NCBI RefSeq assembly: GCF_900312975.1
Contig: NZ_LT990039.1
Span: 124,001 to 188,000 of the forward strand
Source of the DNA: Massilistercora timonensis
Lineage (GTDB): Bacteria > Bacillota > Clostridia > Lachnospirales > Lachnospiraceae
Length of the DNA stretch: 64,000 bases
Reading direction: 5' to 3'
The notes under the pieces are model-generated. The model did no database searches and was not told the DNA's origin. It worked only from the letters and a program-made list of their open reading frames with translations. Shown here piece after piece: positions 1 through 8,725 of this stretch. Every line of letters starts with the position of its first letter. The stretch's first letter is position 1. The position numbers were made by a program, and so were the translations under genes.

Positions 1-262
1 CTTTGGAGACCAGCCGGTTCAGATAGCCTTCCACCGCGTGATAGGGCACGCCGCACATAGGCGCCCGCTCAGGAAGGCCGCAGCTTTTGCCGGTCAGGGT
101 CAGTTCCAGTTCTCTGGAGACGGTCACCGCGTCGTCAAAGAACATCTCATAGAAATCCCCCAGCCGGTAAAAAAGAATACAGTCCTTGTATTCTTCCTTG
201 GTCTTCATATATTGCTGCATCATAGGGGTCAGATCTTCGATCTTCGGAGTCATCTCTGCCAC
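1..262 (-). CDS. mutS: DNA mismatch repair protein MutS, N-terminal part (runs off the window)
   Basis: This is the 5' end of the mismatch-recognition ATPase MutS; only about 87 N-terminal residues are inside the window. The visible part is the mismatch-binding domain, with the Phe-x-Glu reading motif as FYE at residues 37-39 in the context [11 protein letters not shown], followed by the family-typical [11 protein letters not shown] start it at the GTG at 262, which has a GAGGAG ribosome site seven bases upstream, rather than at the ATG at 253. MutS binds mispairs after replication and recruits MutL. It lies downstream of miaB in the same direction, an arrangement common in Clostridia. Confidence 0.95.
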   Translation of the reverse strand, partial: MAEMTPKIEDLTPMMQQYMKTKEEYKDCILFYRLGDFYEMFFDDAVTVSRELELTLTGKSCGLPERAPMCGVPYHAVEGYLNRLVSK

Positions 263-334
263 GTCGCTTCTCCTCTTCTGTAAAATTTACATTTCATTAT
301 AGCATTTTTCCAGGGAATAGAAAAGAAAATAAAT

Positions 335-751
335 CTAAAAAACATGAAGCCAGGGCCGGGGCTCCCCATAGAGCCAGTGGGCAAGATATCCGCCAAGGAC
401 GATCCCCACGGCGCAAAGCCCCGCGAAGATGATCGTAAAGGGCAGGCATACCTGTCCCAGGATCTGGAAGGGCATGTCTGTGTAATCCCACACCTCCAGC
501 CGGAGCCATTTGTTCACAATGATCCCGGTGATGAATTCAAGAGCGGTGACGAACACCGCGCAGCGAAGCACCTGCCGCCACAGCGGGTCCTGCCAGCGGA
601 GCATCCGAGCCTGGACCTGGAAGAAGACAAAACATACGCCGCCCAGCACAAACATACTCCAGTGGGAGAATCCCCGGAACAACAATTCAAAGCTATAGTA
701 CAGGCAGCCGCCCACCGCCCACAGAAACAGATACTCGCTTACTCTTCTCAT
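335..751 (-). CDS. small integral membrane protein, putative ABC transporter permease (CmpB-like)
   Basis: A 138-residue protein with about four hydrophobic segments (roughly residues 6-24, 31-48, 62-82 and 100-128). Length and pattern fit the Pfam family called 'putative ABC-transporter type IV' (CmpB-like), which is common in Clostridia and has no firm function. The conserved-looking middle part is WLRLEVWDYTDMPFQILGQVCLPF. The ATG follows directly after the T-run of the miaB terminator, and its only ribosome-site candidate is a G-rich run inside that hairpin, so initiation looks poor. It lies between miaB and mutS. Family assignment is from memory of the pattern, not from a search. Confidence 0.65.
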   Translation of the reverse strand: MRRVSEYLFLWAVGGCLYYSFELLFRGFSHWSMFVLGGVCFVFFQVQARMLRWQDPLWRQVLRCAVFVTALEFITGIIVNKWLRLEVWDYTDMPFQILGQVCLPFTIIFAGLCAVGIVLGGYLAHWLYGEPRPWLHVF

Positions 752-753
752 AG

Positions 754-799
754 AAAAACGCCCCCACTATGTGTTCTCCTACATAGTCTGAGCGTTTTT
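754..799. terminator. rho-independent terminator after miaB, likely bidirectional
   Basis: The outer stem pairs AAAACGC (755-761) with GCGTTTT (792-798), and the inner stem pairs ACTATGT (766-772) with ACATAGT (781-787). There are T-runs on both outer sides. On the minus strand it follows the miaB stop codon at 821 and ends three bases before the start codon of the next gene. Confidence 0.8.
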
Positions 800-820
800 T
801 CCTGAAAATATAGTTGGGAT

Positions 821-2239
821 TTATTTCATTTCTCCCAGATAATAGAATCCCTTGCACTGGTCAAGGGATACGTCCACATACTGGCCGATCAGCTCTTCTC
901 CTCCCGGGAAATGCACCAGAAGGTTGTTACTTAGCCGCCCGGTGACCATCCCCGGGTCATGCTCGCTGACTGCTTCCACCAGTACTTCCTGGGTGGTTCC
1001 CTCATGGACTGCACAGGTTTGGGCCGCAATGGACTGTACCTCCTGCAAAAGCCGGTTGAACCGGTCCTTGGCCACCTCTTCCGGCACCTGGTCTTCCATC
1101 ACCGCCGCCGGCGTTCCTGTCCGCTTTGAATAGAGGAAGGTAAAGGCGCTGTCATAGCGTACCTTTCGCACCACGTCCAGAGTCTCCTGGAAATCCTCTT
1201 CCGTTTCCCCCGGAAAGCCTACGATGATATCCGTAGTAAGAGAAATGTCGGGGATGGCGGCGCAGATCTTATCTGCCAGCTCAAGATACTGCTCCTTGGT
1301 ATAACGCCGGTTCATCTTCTGTAAGATCCGGCTGCTGCCGGACTGGACCGGAAGATGAAGATGGCGGCAGATCTTGCTGGAACCGGCCATCACCTGGATC
1401 AGCTCGTCTGAAAGGTCCTTGGGATGGGAAGTCATAAACCGGATCCTGCGGATGCCCTCGATCTCTTCGATCATGGTAAGGAGCCGGGCAAAACTAATGG
1501 GATGTTCCAGGGTCTTTCCGTAGGAATTCACGTTCTGTCCCAGAAGCATGATCTCTGTCACCCCGTCCGCGGCCATCCGGCGGATCTCCCTTAAGATGGC
1601 TTCCGGCTGTCGGCTCCGCTCCCGCCCTCTTACATAGGGGACGATACAGTAGCTGCAGAAGTTATTGCAGCCAAACATAATATTGATCCCGGACTTGAAG
1701 GGGTATTTCCGCTGATTGGGCAGATCCTCCACGATCTTGTCCGTGTCCTTCCAGATATCGATCACCATACGCTCCGATGTCAGACGGGTGACCAGAAGCT
1801 CCGCGAACTTGTAAATGTTGTGAGTGCCGAAGATAATGTCCACAAAGGAATAGCTTTTCTTCAGCTTCTCCACCACCTGGGGCTCCTGCATCATACAGCC
1901 GCACAGGGCGATCATCATATGAGGGTTCTTTTTCTTCCGGGGTTTTTGCTGCCCCAGCCGTCCATAGAGCCTGGTATTGGCGTTCTCCCGCACGGTACAG
2001 GTGTTGTAGATCACAAAATCCGCCCGGTCTTCCGGGGCCTCCTCATAGCCTACAGATTCCAGGATCCCTCTAAGTTTCTCCGAATCCCTGGCGTTCATCT
2101 GGCAGCCGAACGTGATCACGTGATAAGAAAGGGGACGCCCAAGCGTCTCCTTTCTCTCCTGCACCAGTTCTCTGGCTTTCTCTATGAAATAATACTGTCT
2201 CTCCGGCTCTTTTGCCGGTATGTTCTCAAGCATATGCAT
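821..2239 (-). CDS. miaB: tRNA-2-methylthio-N6-dimethylallyladenosine synthase MiaB
   Basis: A radical-SAM methylthiotransferase that adds a 2-methylthio group to N6-dimethylallyl-A37 of tRNAs reading UNN codons. It is about 472 residues. The N-terminal UPF0004 domain carries its cluster cysteines in FGCQMNARDSE, YNTCTVREN and LCGCMMQ. The radical-SAM Cx3Cx2C motif is FGCNNFCSYCIVPYVRGRERSR near residue 195, and a TRAM-type tail ends with YVDVSL. I place the start at the ATG at 2239 because AGGA lies six bases upstream; a longer reading would start at a TTG inside the preceding gene. It follows the cytidylate-kinase-like gene by about 20 bases and is closed by a strong terminator. Confidence 0.96.
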   Translation of the reverse strand: MHMLENIPAKEPERQYYFIEKARELVQERKETLGRPLSYHVITFGCQMNARDSEKLRGILESVGYEEAPEDRADFVIYNTCTVRENANTRLYGRLGQQKPRKKKNPHMMIALCGCMMQEPQVVEKLKKSYSFVDIIFGTHNIYKFAELLVTRLTSERMVIDIWKDTDKIVEDLPNQRKYPFKSGINIMFGCNNFCSYCIVPYVRGRERSRQPEAILREIRRMAADGVTEIMLLGQNVNSYGKTLEHPISFARLLTMIEEIEGIRRIRFMTSHPKDLSDELIQVMAGSSKICRHLHLPVQSGSSRILQKMNRRYTKEQYLELADKICAAIPDISLTTDIIVGFPGETEEDFQETLDVVRKVRYDSAFTFLYSKRTGTPAAVMEDQVPEEVAKDRFNRLLQEVQSIAAQTCAVHEGTTQEVLVEAVSEHDPGMVTGRLSNNLLVHFPGGEELIGQYVDVSLDQCKGFYYLGEMK

Positions 2240-2258
2240 GTTGGTTCCTGTCTTTCGA

Positions 2259-2879
2259 TTATTCAAACCGGACCTTCATATAGCCCTTGATGGCCTCGAC
2301 ACATTTCTCAAAGCCAAGTTTTCCGCTGTTCAGGCACAGGTCGTAATTTCTTGCGTCCTCCCACTGGTGCCCGGTATAGTACCGGTAGAAATCTCCCCGG
2401 TATTTGTCCGTCTTCTCAATGAACCGCTCCATCTCTGGGCGGGTCATGCTGTTGCGCTCCAGGGAACGCTCCATGCAGAAATCCTTGTCTGCGTGGATAA
2501 ATACGCTCATTACATTGGGATAATCCTTCAGCACGAAGTCCGCGCACCGTCCCACGATCACGCAGGATTCCTTATCCGCCAGGTCTTTGATCACTTTGGC
2601 CTGGTAGTTGAAAAGGTTCTCGTCTGAGACAAATCCGCTGCTCTCCGGCGGAAGAAGCTCTCCTTCGTAAGGCTTTTTCAGCACCTTGAACCAGCTGGCG
2701 ATCTTCACCCGCTCGTCCGCCTGGCCGAACAGCCGCTCATTGATCCCGCTTTCCTCAGAAGCCATCTTCAGGATCTCCCGGCTGTAGCAGTTGATCCCAA
2801 GATCCCGGGCCAGCATGGCGCCGATGGTCTTTCCGCCGCTTCCGTACTGTCTGGCGATGGTAATTACAATGTTATCCAT
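2259..2879 (-). CDS. cytidylate kinase-like family protein
   Basis: A 206-residue P-loop protein of the cytidylate-kinase-like family found widely in Clostridia and distinct from true Cmk. The N-terminus has a glycine-rich loop RQYGSGGKTIGAML, which differs from the classic GxxxxGKS/T spacing. A second recognisable stretch is SCVIVGRCADFVLKDYP, followed by the basic MERSLERNSM and the KTDKYRGDFYRYYTG region seen in this family. The physiological substrate is not known. It lies eleven bases downstream of livF and just upstream of miaB, so it may be read through from the liv operon. Confidence 0.8.
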   Translation of the reverse strand: MDNIVITIARQYGSGGKTIGAMLARDLGINCYSREILKMASEESGINERLFGQADERVKIASWFKVLKKPYEGELLPPESSGFVSDENLFNYQAKVIKDLADKESCVIVGRCADFVLKDYPNVMSVFIHADKDFCMERSLERNSMTRPEMERFIEKTDKYRGDFYRYYTGHQWEDARNYDLCLNSGKLGFEKCVEAIKGYMKVRFE

Positions 2880-2890
2880 AAGACGACCCC

Positions 2891-3601
2891 CTATTCACCT
2901 AAATATGCTTTCTTAATGGAATCATTATTCAGAAGATCTGATGCCTTTCCTTCCAGTACGATGTTTCCTGTCTCCAGAACATATCCCCGGTCCGCGATGG
3001 ACAGCGCCTTCTTGGCGTTCTGCTCCACCAGAAGCACGGTAGTTCCGCTGTCGCTGACCTCCTGGATGATGGAGAAGATCTCATTTACCATGATGGGAGA
3101 AAGCCCCATGGAAGGCTCGTCCATCAGAAGGATCTTGGGCTTGGACATCAGCGCCCGGCCCATGGCCAGCATCTGCTGTTCGCCGCCGCTTAAGGTTCCT
3201 GCCATCTGGTTTCTTCTCTCTTTGAGCCGTGGGAAACGCTGATATACCTTCTCCAGCGTCTCTTCGATCTCATTTCTGTCTTTTCTTGTATAAGCGCCCA
3301 TCCGCAGATTCTCATAGACACTTAAGTCCGCGAACACACGCCGCCCTTCCGGCACATGCGCCATGCCAAGAGACACGATCTTATGGGCCGGCATTTTCGT
3401 CAGTTCTTTTCCTTCAAATACCACAGAACCGTTCTTCGGGGCAAGCAGCCCGGTAATGGTGTGGAGGATGGTCGTCTTCCCGGCGCCGTTGGCTCCGATC
3501 AGCGCGATCACCTCGCCCTGGTTGACTTCGAAGGAAACTCCTTTGATTGCCTGGATCACGCCGTAGTAAACTTCCAGGTCTTTGATCGTAAGCATTGCCA
3601 T
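2891..3601 (-). CDS. livF: branched-chain amino acid ABC transporter ATP-binding protein LivF
   Basis: One of the two cytoplasmic ATPases that power the LivKHMGF importer. It has 236 residues, typical for LivF. Walker A is GANGAGKTT (about residues 36-44), the signature is LSGGEQQMLAMGRAL, Walker B is ILLMDEPSMGLSP, and the H-loop position is occupied by Q in LLVEQNAKKAL, as is usual in LivF. AGGAGG lies ten bases before the ATG. It is the last liv gene, 13 bases after livG. Confidence 0.95.
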   Translation of the reverse strand: MAMLTIKDLEVYYGVIQAIKGVSFEVNQGEVIALIGANGAGKTTILHTITGLLAPKNGSVVFEGKELTKMPAHKIVSLGMAHVPEGRRVFADLSVYENLRMGAYTRKDRNEIEETLEKVYQRFPRLKERRNQMAGTLSGGEQQMLAMGRALMSKPKILLMDEPSMGLSPIMVNEIFSIIQEVSDSGTTVLLVEQNAKKALSIADRGYVLETGNIVLEGKASDLLNNDSIKKAYLGE

Positions 3602-3614
3602 AACCTTTTCCTCC

Positions 3615-4376
3615 TTATTCTCCCAGATATGCGTTGATCACCTGCGGGGAGTTTAGGACCTCGCTGGTCTCTCCCTGCGCCAGGATCTGCCCGAAGTTTA
3701 AGACGGTAAGTTCCTCGCAGATCCCGCTGACCAGTTTCATGTCATGTTCAATAAGAAGGATGGTCATCTTAAATTCATCCCGCACGAAACGGATGGTATC
3801 CATCAGTTCTCCCGTCTCGTTGGGGTTCATGCCTGCCGCCGGTTCGTCCAGAAGCAGAAGCTTCGGCTCTGTGGCCAGCGCGCGGGCGATCTCCAGCTTC
3901 CGCTGCTTGCCGTAAGGAAGGTTGGATGCCTTGTACAGGGCTTCTTCCTCCAGTCCGAAGACCTTGAGAAGCTCCATGGCCTTCTCGTCCATCTCTTTTT
4001 CCACCTTCTTATAGCCCGGCAGCCGCAGGATCCCGGTTACCGCAGAGTAGGGATGGTGATTGTGGAGACCCACCTTCACATTGTCCAAAACAGACAACTC
4101 TTTGAAGAGGCGGATGTTCTGGAAGGTTCTGGCGATCCCTTCTTTGTTGACCTCAATGGTCTTCTTGCCGGTGATATCTTTGCCGTCCAGGATCACCTTA
4201 CCGGTGTCTGGTTTATACACGCCTGTGAGCAGATTGAATACGGTGGTCTTGCCGGCGCCGTTTGGGCCGATCAGGCCGTAGAGCTGCTTCTCCTGAATGG
4301 AGAGATTGAAGCTGTCCACCGCCCGCAATCCTCCGAAGGAGATTCCCAGGTTTTTTACATCTAATAATGCAGCCAT
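3615..4376 (-). CDS. livG: branched-chain amino acid ABC transporter ATP-binding protein LivG
   Basis: The second ATPase of the LivKHMGF importer, 253 residues. Walker A is GPNGAGKTTVFNLLTGVY, the signature region is reduced to LPYGKQRKLEIARAL as is normal for LivG, Walker B is LLLLDEPAAGMNP, and the H-loop is LLIEHDMKLV. The family-typical ARTFQNIRLF is present. It pairs with LivF and docks on LivM and LivH. It begins two bases after the livM stop codon, which suggests translational coupling. Confidence 0.95.
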   Translation of the reverse strand: MAALLDVKNLGISFGGLRAVDSFNLSIQEKQLYGLIGPNGAGKTTVFNLLTGVYKPDTGKVILDGKDITGKKTIEVNKEGIARTFQNIRLFKELSVLDNVKVGLHNHHPYSAVTGILRLPGYKKVEKEMDEKAMELLKVFGLEEEALYKASNLPYGKQRKLEIARALATEPKLLLLDEPAAGMNPNETGELMDTIRFVRDEFKMTILLIEHDMKLVSGICEELTVLNFGQILAQGETSEVLNSPQVINAYLGE

Positions 4377-4378
4377 GG

Positions 4379-5440
4379 TTAGTTAACCTCCTTTTTTCTG
4401 AATTTCAGGAATGCCAGATGCCGCTCTCTCCACTCGATGGCTTTAGGAGCCCAGTTGAACAGCATCATCACGATCAGCACGATGGCGTAGATCAGCATCC
4501 GGTAGTCGGACAGCTCTCTTAAAAGCTCCGGGATCAGGGTCAGGACTACCGCGGCGATGATGGAGCCCCGGATATTCCCGATGCCGCCCAGTACTACAAA
4601 TACCAGGATCATGATGGACATGTTGTAGCCGAAGTTATCCGTGGTGGCGGTAAGACTGGACAGGTTGTGGGAGTACAGTACGCCCGCCAGGCCTGCCAGG
4701 GCCGCAGAAACGGTAAATGCCATCAGTTTATATTTAGTGATATTGATCCCCACGGACTCTGCCGCGATCCGGTTGTCCCGGATGGCCATAATGGCGCGGC
4801 CGTCTCTGGAATCTACCAGGTTTGTCACAATAAAGAGTGTGATCAGAAGGAGGATAACGCCGATCAGGAAGGTAGAATCCGTTGGCGTTCCTGTGATCCC
4901 CTGAGGTCCGTTGATGATCACATCTCCTTCCAGATCCATGTCAAGGGACATGGCATCCTTCATGGAGAAATGGAATCCGTCGGCGTCCTTTCCGATCCAG
5001 AGAACATTCACCAGGTTCTTGATGATCTCGCCAAATGCCAGGGTCACGATGGCCAGGTAGTCTCCTTTCAGCCGCAGGGCCGGAATTCCGATCAGGATCC
5101 CGAATACTGCCGCTGTGGCGGCTCCGATCAAAAGCGCCAGGAAAAACCGCAGAGGCGCTGCCGTGATCACATCCTGAGTACATCTTGAGAAAAATGCACT
5201 GGAGAACGCTCCCACGCACAAAAATCCCGCGTGTCCCAGGCTCAGTTCACCCAGGAAGCCTACTACCAGGTTCAGGGACACAGCCATGATGGCGTACATA
5301 CAAAGAGGCACCATCAGACCTTCCAGCAGACTGGACATGCTTCCGGTTGAGATCATGGTCTGGGCGATCACATATACGATGATCACCATTGCGTAGGTGA
5401 TCAGATTATTCTTTGTCGTTTTCTTCATCTTCTTCAACAT
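4379..5440 (-). CDS. livM: branched-chain amino acid ABC transporter permease LivM
   Basis: An inner-membrane permease of the liv importer with 353 residues and about nine hydrophobic segments. It contains the family stretches VGFLGELSLGHAGF, IPALRLKGDYLAIVTLAFGEI (the coupling region that contacts the ATPases) and GVNITKYK-like KYKLMAFTVSAALAGLAG. The 60-residue insert around KDADGFHFSMKDAMSLD is often seen in Clostridia LivM. It starts ten bases after livH and precedes livG by two bases. Confidence 0.94.
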   Translation of the reverse strand: MLKKMKKTTKNNLITYAMVIIVYVIAQTMISTGSMSSLLEGLMVPLCMYAIMAVSLNLVVGFLGELSLGHAGFLCVGAFSSAFFSRCTQDVITAAPLRFFLALLIGAATAAVFGILIGIPALRLKGDYLAIVTLAFGEIIKNLVNVLWIGKDADGFHFSMKDAMSLDMDLEGDVIINGPQGITGTPTDSTFLIGVILLLITLFIVTNLVDSRDGRAIMAIRDNRIAAESVGINITKYKLMAFTVSAALAGLAGVLYSHNLSSLTATTDNFGYNMSIMILVFVVLGGIGNIRGSIIAAVVLTLIPELLRELSDYRMLIYAIVLIVMMLFNWAPKAIEWRERHLAFLKFRKKEVN

Positions 5441-5450
5441 CTTCCCCCAC

Positions 5451-6335
5451 CTACACTTTCTCTTGAATGTTCTTGCCCAGGATACCGGTAGGCTTCACCA
5501 GAAGAACGATGATCAGGACCGCAAACACAATGGCGTCCGCCATCTGGGATGAGATATAGGCACGGGCCAGGATCTCGATCACACCCAGAAGGATTCCTCC
5601 GATAAACGCTCCGGGGATGGAGCCGATACCGCCAAATACCGCCGCCACGAAGGCCTTGATACCCGGCATGGCCCCGGTGTAGGGAGACAGACTGGGATAA
5701 GCGGAACAGAGCAATACGCCTGCGATGGCCGCCAGAGCGGAGCCGATGGCGAAGGTCAGGGCAATGGTCCCGTTCACATTGATACCCATCAGCTGGGCTG
5801 CGCCCTTGTCCTCTGACACGGCGCGCATGGCCTGTCCGGCTTTAGACTTGCGGATGAAGAGCATCAGTACCACCATGATCACGATGCAGGCGATGATGGT
5901 GACGATGGTCTCGCCGGAGATGTTCAGTTTTCCGCCTGCCAGAGACAGACCGGACCAGCTTACTACCGTCTGGAAAGACTGATTGTTCGGTCCGAAGATC
6001 AGAAGCGCCAGGTTCTGCAGCAGATAGCTGACGCCGATGGCCGTGATCAGTACAGCCAGCGGGGACGCCGCATTCCGCAGAGGTTTGTAGGCGACACGCT
6101 CGATCAATACACCCAGAGCGGTACAGGCTACCACCGCCGCCAGCACGCTGACCACAGGCGGAAGTCCTGAGGTGGTCATACAAGTCAGCGCCACATAAGC
6201 GCCGATCATGATAACATCACCGTGAGCAAAGTTCAGCATCTTGGCAATGCCGTATACCATGGTGTATCCAAGGGCGATGATCGCGTATACGCTTCCCAGA
6301 CTTAATCCGTTGATCAAATAAGATACAAAATCCAT
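5451..6335 (-). CDS. livH: branched-chain amino acid ABC transporter permease LivH
   Basis: The partner permease of LivM, about 294 residues with eight or so membrane segments. It shows the typical LivH start SYLINGLSLGSVYAIIALGYTMVYGIAKMLNFAHGD and the coupling-loop stretch KSKAGQAMRAVSEDKGAAQLMGI. I prefer the ATG at 6335, with GAGAGG eight bases upstream, over the in-frame GTG six bases earlier. It is separated from the binding-protein gene by a hairpin (6369-6390), so it is probably expressed at a lower level than livK. Confidence 0.94.
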   Translation of the reverse strand: MDFVSYLINGLSLGSVYAIIALGYTMVYGIAKMLNFAHGDVIMIGAYVALTCMTTSGLPPVVSVLAAVVACTALGVLIERVAYKPLRNAASPLAVLITAIGVSYLLQNLALLIFGPNNQSFQTVVSWSGLSLAGGKLNISGETIVTIIACIVIMVVLMLFIRKSKAGQAMRAVSEDKGAAQLMGINVNGTIALTFAIGSALAAIAGVLLCSAYPSLSPYTGAMPGIKAFVAAVFGGIGSIPGAFIGGILLGVIEILARAYISSQMADAIVFAVLIIVLLVKPTGILGKNIQEKV

Positions 6336-6367
6336 ACACACACCCTCTCATCTCTTTTTCTCTAAGA

Positions 6368-6390
6368 AAGGGCTGCCCAAAGGCAGCCCT
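6368..6390 (-). terminator. intercistronic hairpin between livK and livH (attenuator)
   Basis: A perfect 9-bp stem, AGGGCTGCC with GGCAGCCCT, and a four-base loop, followed on the minus strand by TTTCTT. It lies 22 bases after the livK stop codon. Partial terminators like this often reduce permease expression relative to the abundant binding protein; that role here is inferred. Confidence 0.75.
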
Positions 6391-6411
6391 CCGATTCTTT
6401 TGTAAATGATA

Positions 6412-7578
6412 TTACATTGCCTCGTAAGTGCCGTTGCTGATCACTACAGCTTTTGCTTCCTTGGAAGGCTCACCGTCTGCAGACCAGGTGATGCCTGCTC
6501 CGGTCAGACCGTCGATGGTGATCTCGGTCATAGCGGTCTTCATCGCTTCACACATATCGGAAATGCTCATATCCGGTGTAACCTCTCCCTGCTCAGCGGC
6601 TGCCTTGATAGCGTAGATACAGTCATAAGCGTCAGCTGCGAACTGGATCGGAGCGATATCAAAGGCCTCTTCATAAGCTTTGACAAAGGTCTGGGTCATC
6701 TCGTCCTCCGCGTCAGCGGTGAACGGGGTCAGAAGCATAACGCCTTCTGCAAGAGAAGTATCAAATCCTTCTACATCCAGCAGTCCGTCCAGACCGTCAC
6801 ATCCGAAGAACTTCGGTGTGAAGCCCATCTTGTCTGCCTGAGTCAGGATCAGGGAAGCTTCCTGATAGTAGATCGGCAGGAATACCAGCTCAGCGCCGGA
6901 ACTCTTGGCCTTCTGCAGCTGTACAGAGAAGTCGGTCTTGCTGTCAGCGGTGAACGCCTCTGCAGCTACCACTTCCAGGCCCTTAGACTCTGCCTCTTTG
7001 GCAAAGTTCTGGTAGATACCGGAAGAATATACGTCAGAGCTGTTATAAATTATTGCAACCTTGGTTGCCAGCTTGTTGTCTGCGATATAGTCCGCAGATG
7101 CAGTTCCCTGGCTGGGGTCAGAGAAGCAGATACGGAATGCATTGTCATACTGGATACTCTCAACCGCTGTGGCGGAAGGAGTCAGCTGAAACATATTGTC
7201 CTCAGCGGTCTCTTTCACAACTGCGGTACAGGGGTTGGAAGTTACGGTACCAACCAGCATCTGCATACCCCAGTCCTTCAGAGTGTTGTACGCGTTGACG
7301 GATTTCTCAGAGTTGTTCTGATCATCCTCGAACTGGAACTCGATCTGTTTGCCGTTGATTCCGCCGGCCTCATTGATCTCGTCTACCGCCAGCTGCGCGC
7401 CGTTCTGTACGGCTGTTCCGTAAGCGGCTGCATCACCTGTGGTAGGTCCAATGCCGCCGATCTTAAAGGTATCAGAATTGGAAGCCTGTTCCTCATCGGA
7501 ACCGCCGCCGCAGGCTGCCAGTGACGTAAGTGCCAGGGAAGCCGCAAGTACAAGGCTCAGTGCTTTTTTCATTTTCAT
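6412..7578 (-). CDS. livK: branched-chain amino acid type ABC transporter substrate-binding lipoprotein
   Basis: The extracellular receptor of the importer, 388 residues. A lipoprotein signal peptide is clear: KMKKALSLVLAASLALTSLAAC, with the lipobox LAAC and lipidation expected on Cys-22. The mature part is a Peripla_BP_6 type protein, with the family start FKIGGIGPTTGDAAAYG and the stretch GAQLAVDEINEAGGINGKQIE. Ligand is probably a branched-chain or other aliphatic amino acid, but binding proteins of this fold vary in ligand, so the substrate is inferred from the operon. GGAGG precedes the ATG. A sigma-A promoter lies about 60-75 bases upstream. Confidence 0.93.
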   Translation of the reverse strand: MKMKKALSLVLAASLALTSLAACGGGSDEEQASNSDTFKIGGIGPTTGDAAAYGTAVQNGAQLAVDEINEAGGINGKQIEFQFEDDQNNSEKSVNAYNTLKDWGMQMLVGTVTSNPCTAVVKETAEDNMFQLTPSATAVESIQYDNAFRICFSDPSQGTASADYIADNKLATKVAIIYNSSDVYSSGIYQNFAKEAESKGLEVVAAEAFTADSKTDFSVQLQKAKSSGAELVFLPIYYQEASLILTQADKMGFTPKFFGCDGLDGLLDVEGFDTSLAEGVMLLTPFTADAEDEMTQTFVKAYEEAFDIAPIQFAADAYDCIYAIKAAAEQGEVTPDMSISDMCEAMKTAMTEITIDGLTGAGITWSADGEPSKEAKAVVISNGTYEAM

Positions 7579-7627
7579 AATAATTCCTCCTTCGAACCTC
7601 TCATATCTTTTATACTGATTGTTTTCA

Positions 7628-7657
7628 ATATTAAACCCTCTGAAACCCCTTTGTCAA
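7628..7657 (-). promoter_or_regulatory. probable sigma-A promoter of livKHMGF
   Basis: On the minus strand there is a consensus -35 TTGACA (7652-7657) and a -10 TAATAT (7628-7633) with an 18-base spacer, followed about 50 bases later by the livK start codon. Confidence 0.65.
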
Positions 7658-7711
7658 CCAAAAATGCTCATTTTTTAGAATCCACTCTATTTTTTTACAA
7701 ACAGAGGTCTC

Positions 7712-7894
7712 TCAGACAAAACGGCGTCTGGAAGCATCGTATTCATAATCGATGCCCTTAAGGGTGCGCAGGATCCACTCCTGATCAGCCTGCATATCCT
7801 CACACAGCGCCTCAAGGGATGGATACTGATCCCTGAGCTTGGTGTTCACCACACTCAGCAGCATTACCGGGTCTTTAGGCAGTCCCATCTGCAT
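7712..7894 (-). CDS. DUF4250 domain-containing protein
   Basis: A 60-residue protein that matches the DUF4250 pattern seen throughout Clostridia and other gut anaerobes: an N-terminal PKDPVMLLSVVNTKLRD and a C-terminal GIDYEYDASRRRF. Function is unknown; the small helical shape suggests a binding role, but nothing here proves that. AAGGAGG lies seven bases before the ATG. Its first 20 bases overlap the 3' end of the 5-formyl-THF cyclo-ligase gene, so the two are probably coupled. Confidence 0.85.
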   Translation of the reverse strand: MQMGLPKDPVMLLSVVNTKLRDQYPSLEALCEDMQADQEWILRTLKGIDYEYDASRRRFV

Positions 7895-8438
7895 AAATGC
7901 TCCTCCTTTCCGTCACCACCATATCCATAGGGCAGTCCAGCTCCGTAACCGTGAGCTCTGCAAGGATCTGACACTCGAAGGCCAGCCCCACCCGGCAAAG
8001 TCCCGGATGGCCGGCAAGAAAACGGTCGTAAAACCCGCCGCCGTATCCCAGCCGGTTCAAGTGTTCATCAAAAGCAAGACCCGGCACGATGGCCAGGCCT
8101 TCTCTTCCCGCTCCTTCGATCCCTTCCTCCGGCTCCGGGATCCCGAAGACGCCGGGATAAAGCTTCCCGGTGGAAGTGACCGGGTAGAACCGGATCTGAC
8201 GGCCCTGCACCCGGGGCGCCCACACCCGTTTGTGCCGGCGCCAGGCCTCCCGGAGGATCTCCCCGGTGGGGACTTCTGTGCCAAAATCCAGATAGCAGTA
8301 GATCTCCGACGCGCTCTGGAAGGCCGGAAGCGCCAGAAGCCTTTCTGTGGCAACCTTGCCGGCTTCCCGGCGGCCGCTCTCTCCCAGGGCTTCTCTCGCC
8401 GCCTTCATCCGTTTCCTAATTTGCTCTTTGGTTTCCAT
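7875..8438 (-). CDS. fthC: 5-formyltetrahydrofolate cyclo-ligase
   Basis: Converts 5-formyl-THF to 5,10-methenyl-THF with ATP, recycling a folate storage form. It has 187 residues, normal for the family. Visible motifs are the N-terminal basic KEQIRKRMKAAREAL (nucleotide contacts), YLDFGTEVPTGEIL in place of the substrate loop, and the C-terminal signature LGYGGGFYDRFLA. It overlaps the DUF896 gene upstream by about 23 bases and the DUF4250 gene downstream by 20, so the three form a tight operon. Confidence 0.94.
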   Translation of the reverse strand: METKEQIRKRMKAAREALGESGRREAGKVATERLLALPAFQSASEIYCYLDFGTEVPTGEILREAWRRHKRVWAPRVQGRQIRFYPVTSTGKLYPGVFGIPEPEEGIEGAGREGLAIVPGLAFDEHLNRLGYGGGFYDRFLAGHPGLCRVGLAFECQILAELTVTELDCPMDMVVTERRSIYADGTA

Positions 8439-8649
8439 TTTTGTTCCCGAATTTCTTTCCCAGGTCGGTAATACTGCCGTCTGCCTCCTGGATGGAAATG
8501 TTGTTCAGCTGGCTTCGCAGACTCTGCTTGAAAGCTTCCACATACTCCCTTCTCAGGATCTGCTGCTCCTTGCGCTCCGTCTCGGTTAAACCCTCTGCCT
8601 TAGACTTGTGGTACAATTCATTGATGCGGGCGATCTTCTTTTCGTCCAT
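8416..8649 (-). CDS. DUF896 domain-containing protein (YnzC/UPF0291 family)
   Basis: A 77-residue protein with the DUF896 core KIARINELYHKSKAEGLTETERKEQ followed by LRREYVEAFKQSLRSQLNN. In Bacillus the YnzC member is a small helical protein associated with the SOS operon; the role in Clostridia is unknown. Two ATGs are possible; the one at 8658 directly abuts the AGGAGGG site, so the one at 8649 is preferred. It overlaps the next gene by about 23 bases. Confidence 0.88.
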   Translation of the reverse strand: MDEKKIARINELYHKSKAEGLTETERKEQQILRREYVEAFKQSLRSQLNNISIQEADGSITDLGKKFGNKNGNQRAN

Positions 8650-8725
8650 GTATTTCATCCCTCCTGACGGTATTGGTCAAACTACCGCTCTATCTTACAC
8701 CATCCACGCCCGGAAGTCTATGTTT

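Noticed and set aside
6406-7524. 372-codon plus-strand frame opposite livK
   Set aside because: livK is certain on the minus strand with a lipoprotein signal and a promoter; the plus frame has no start signal.
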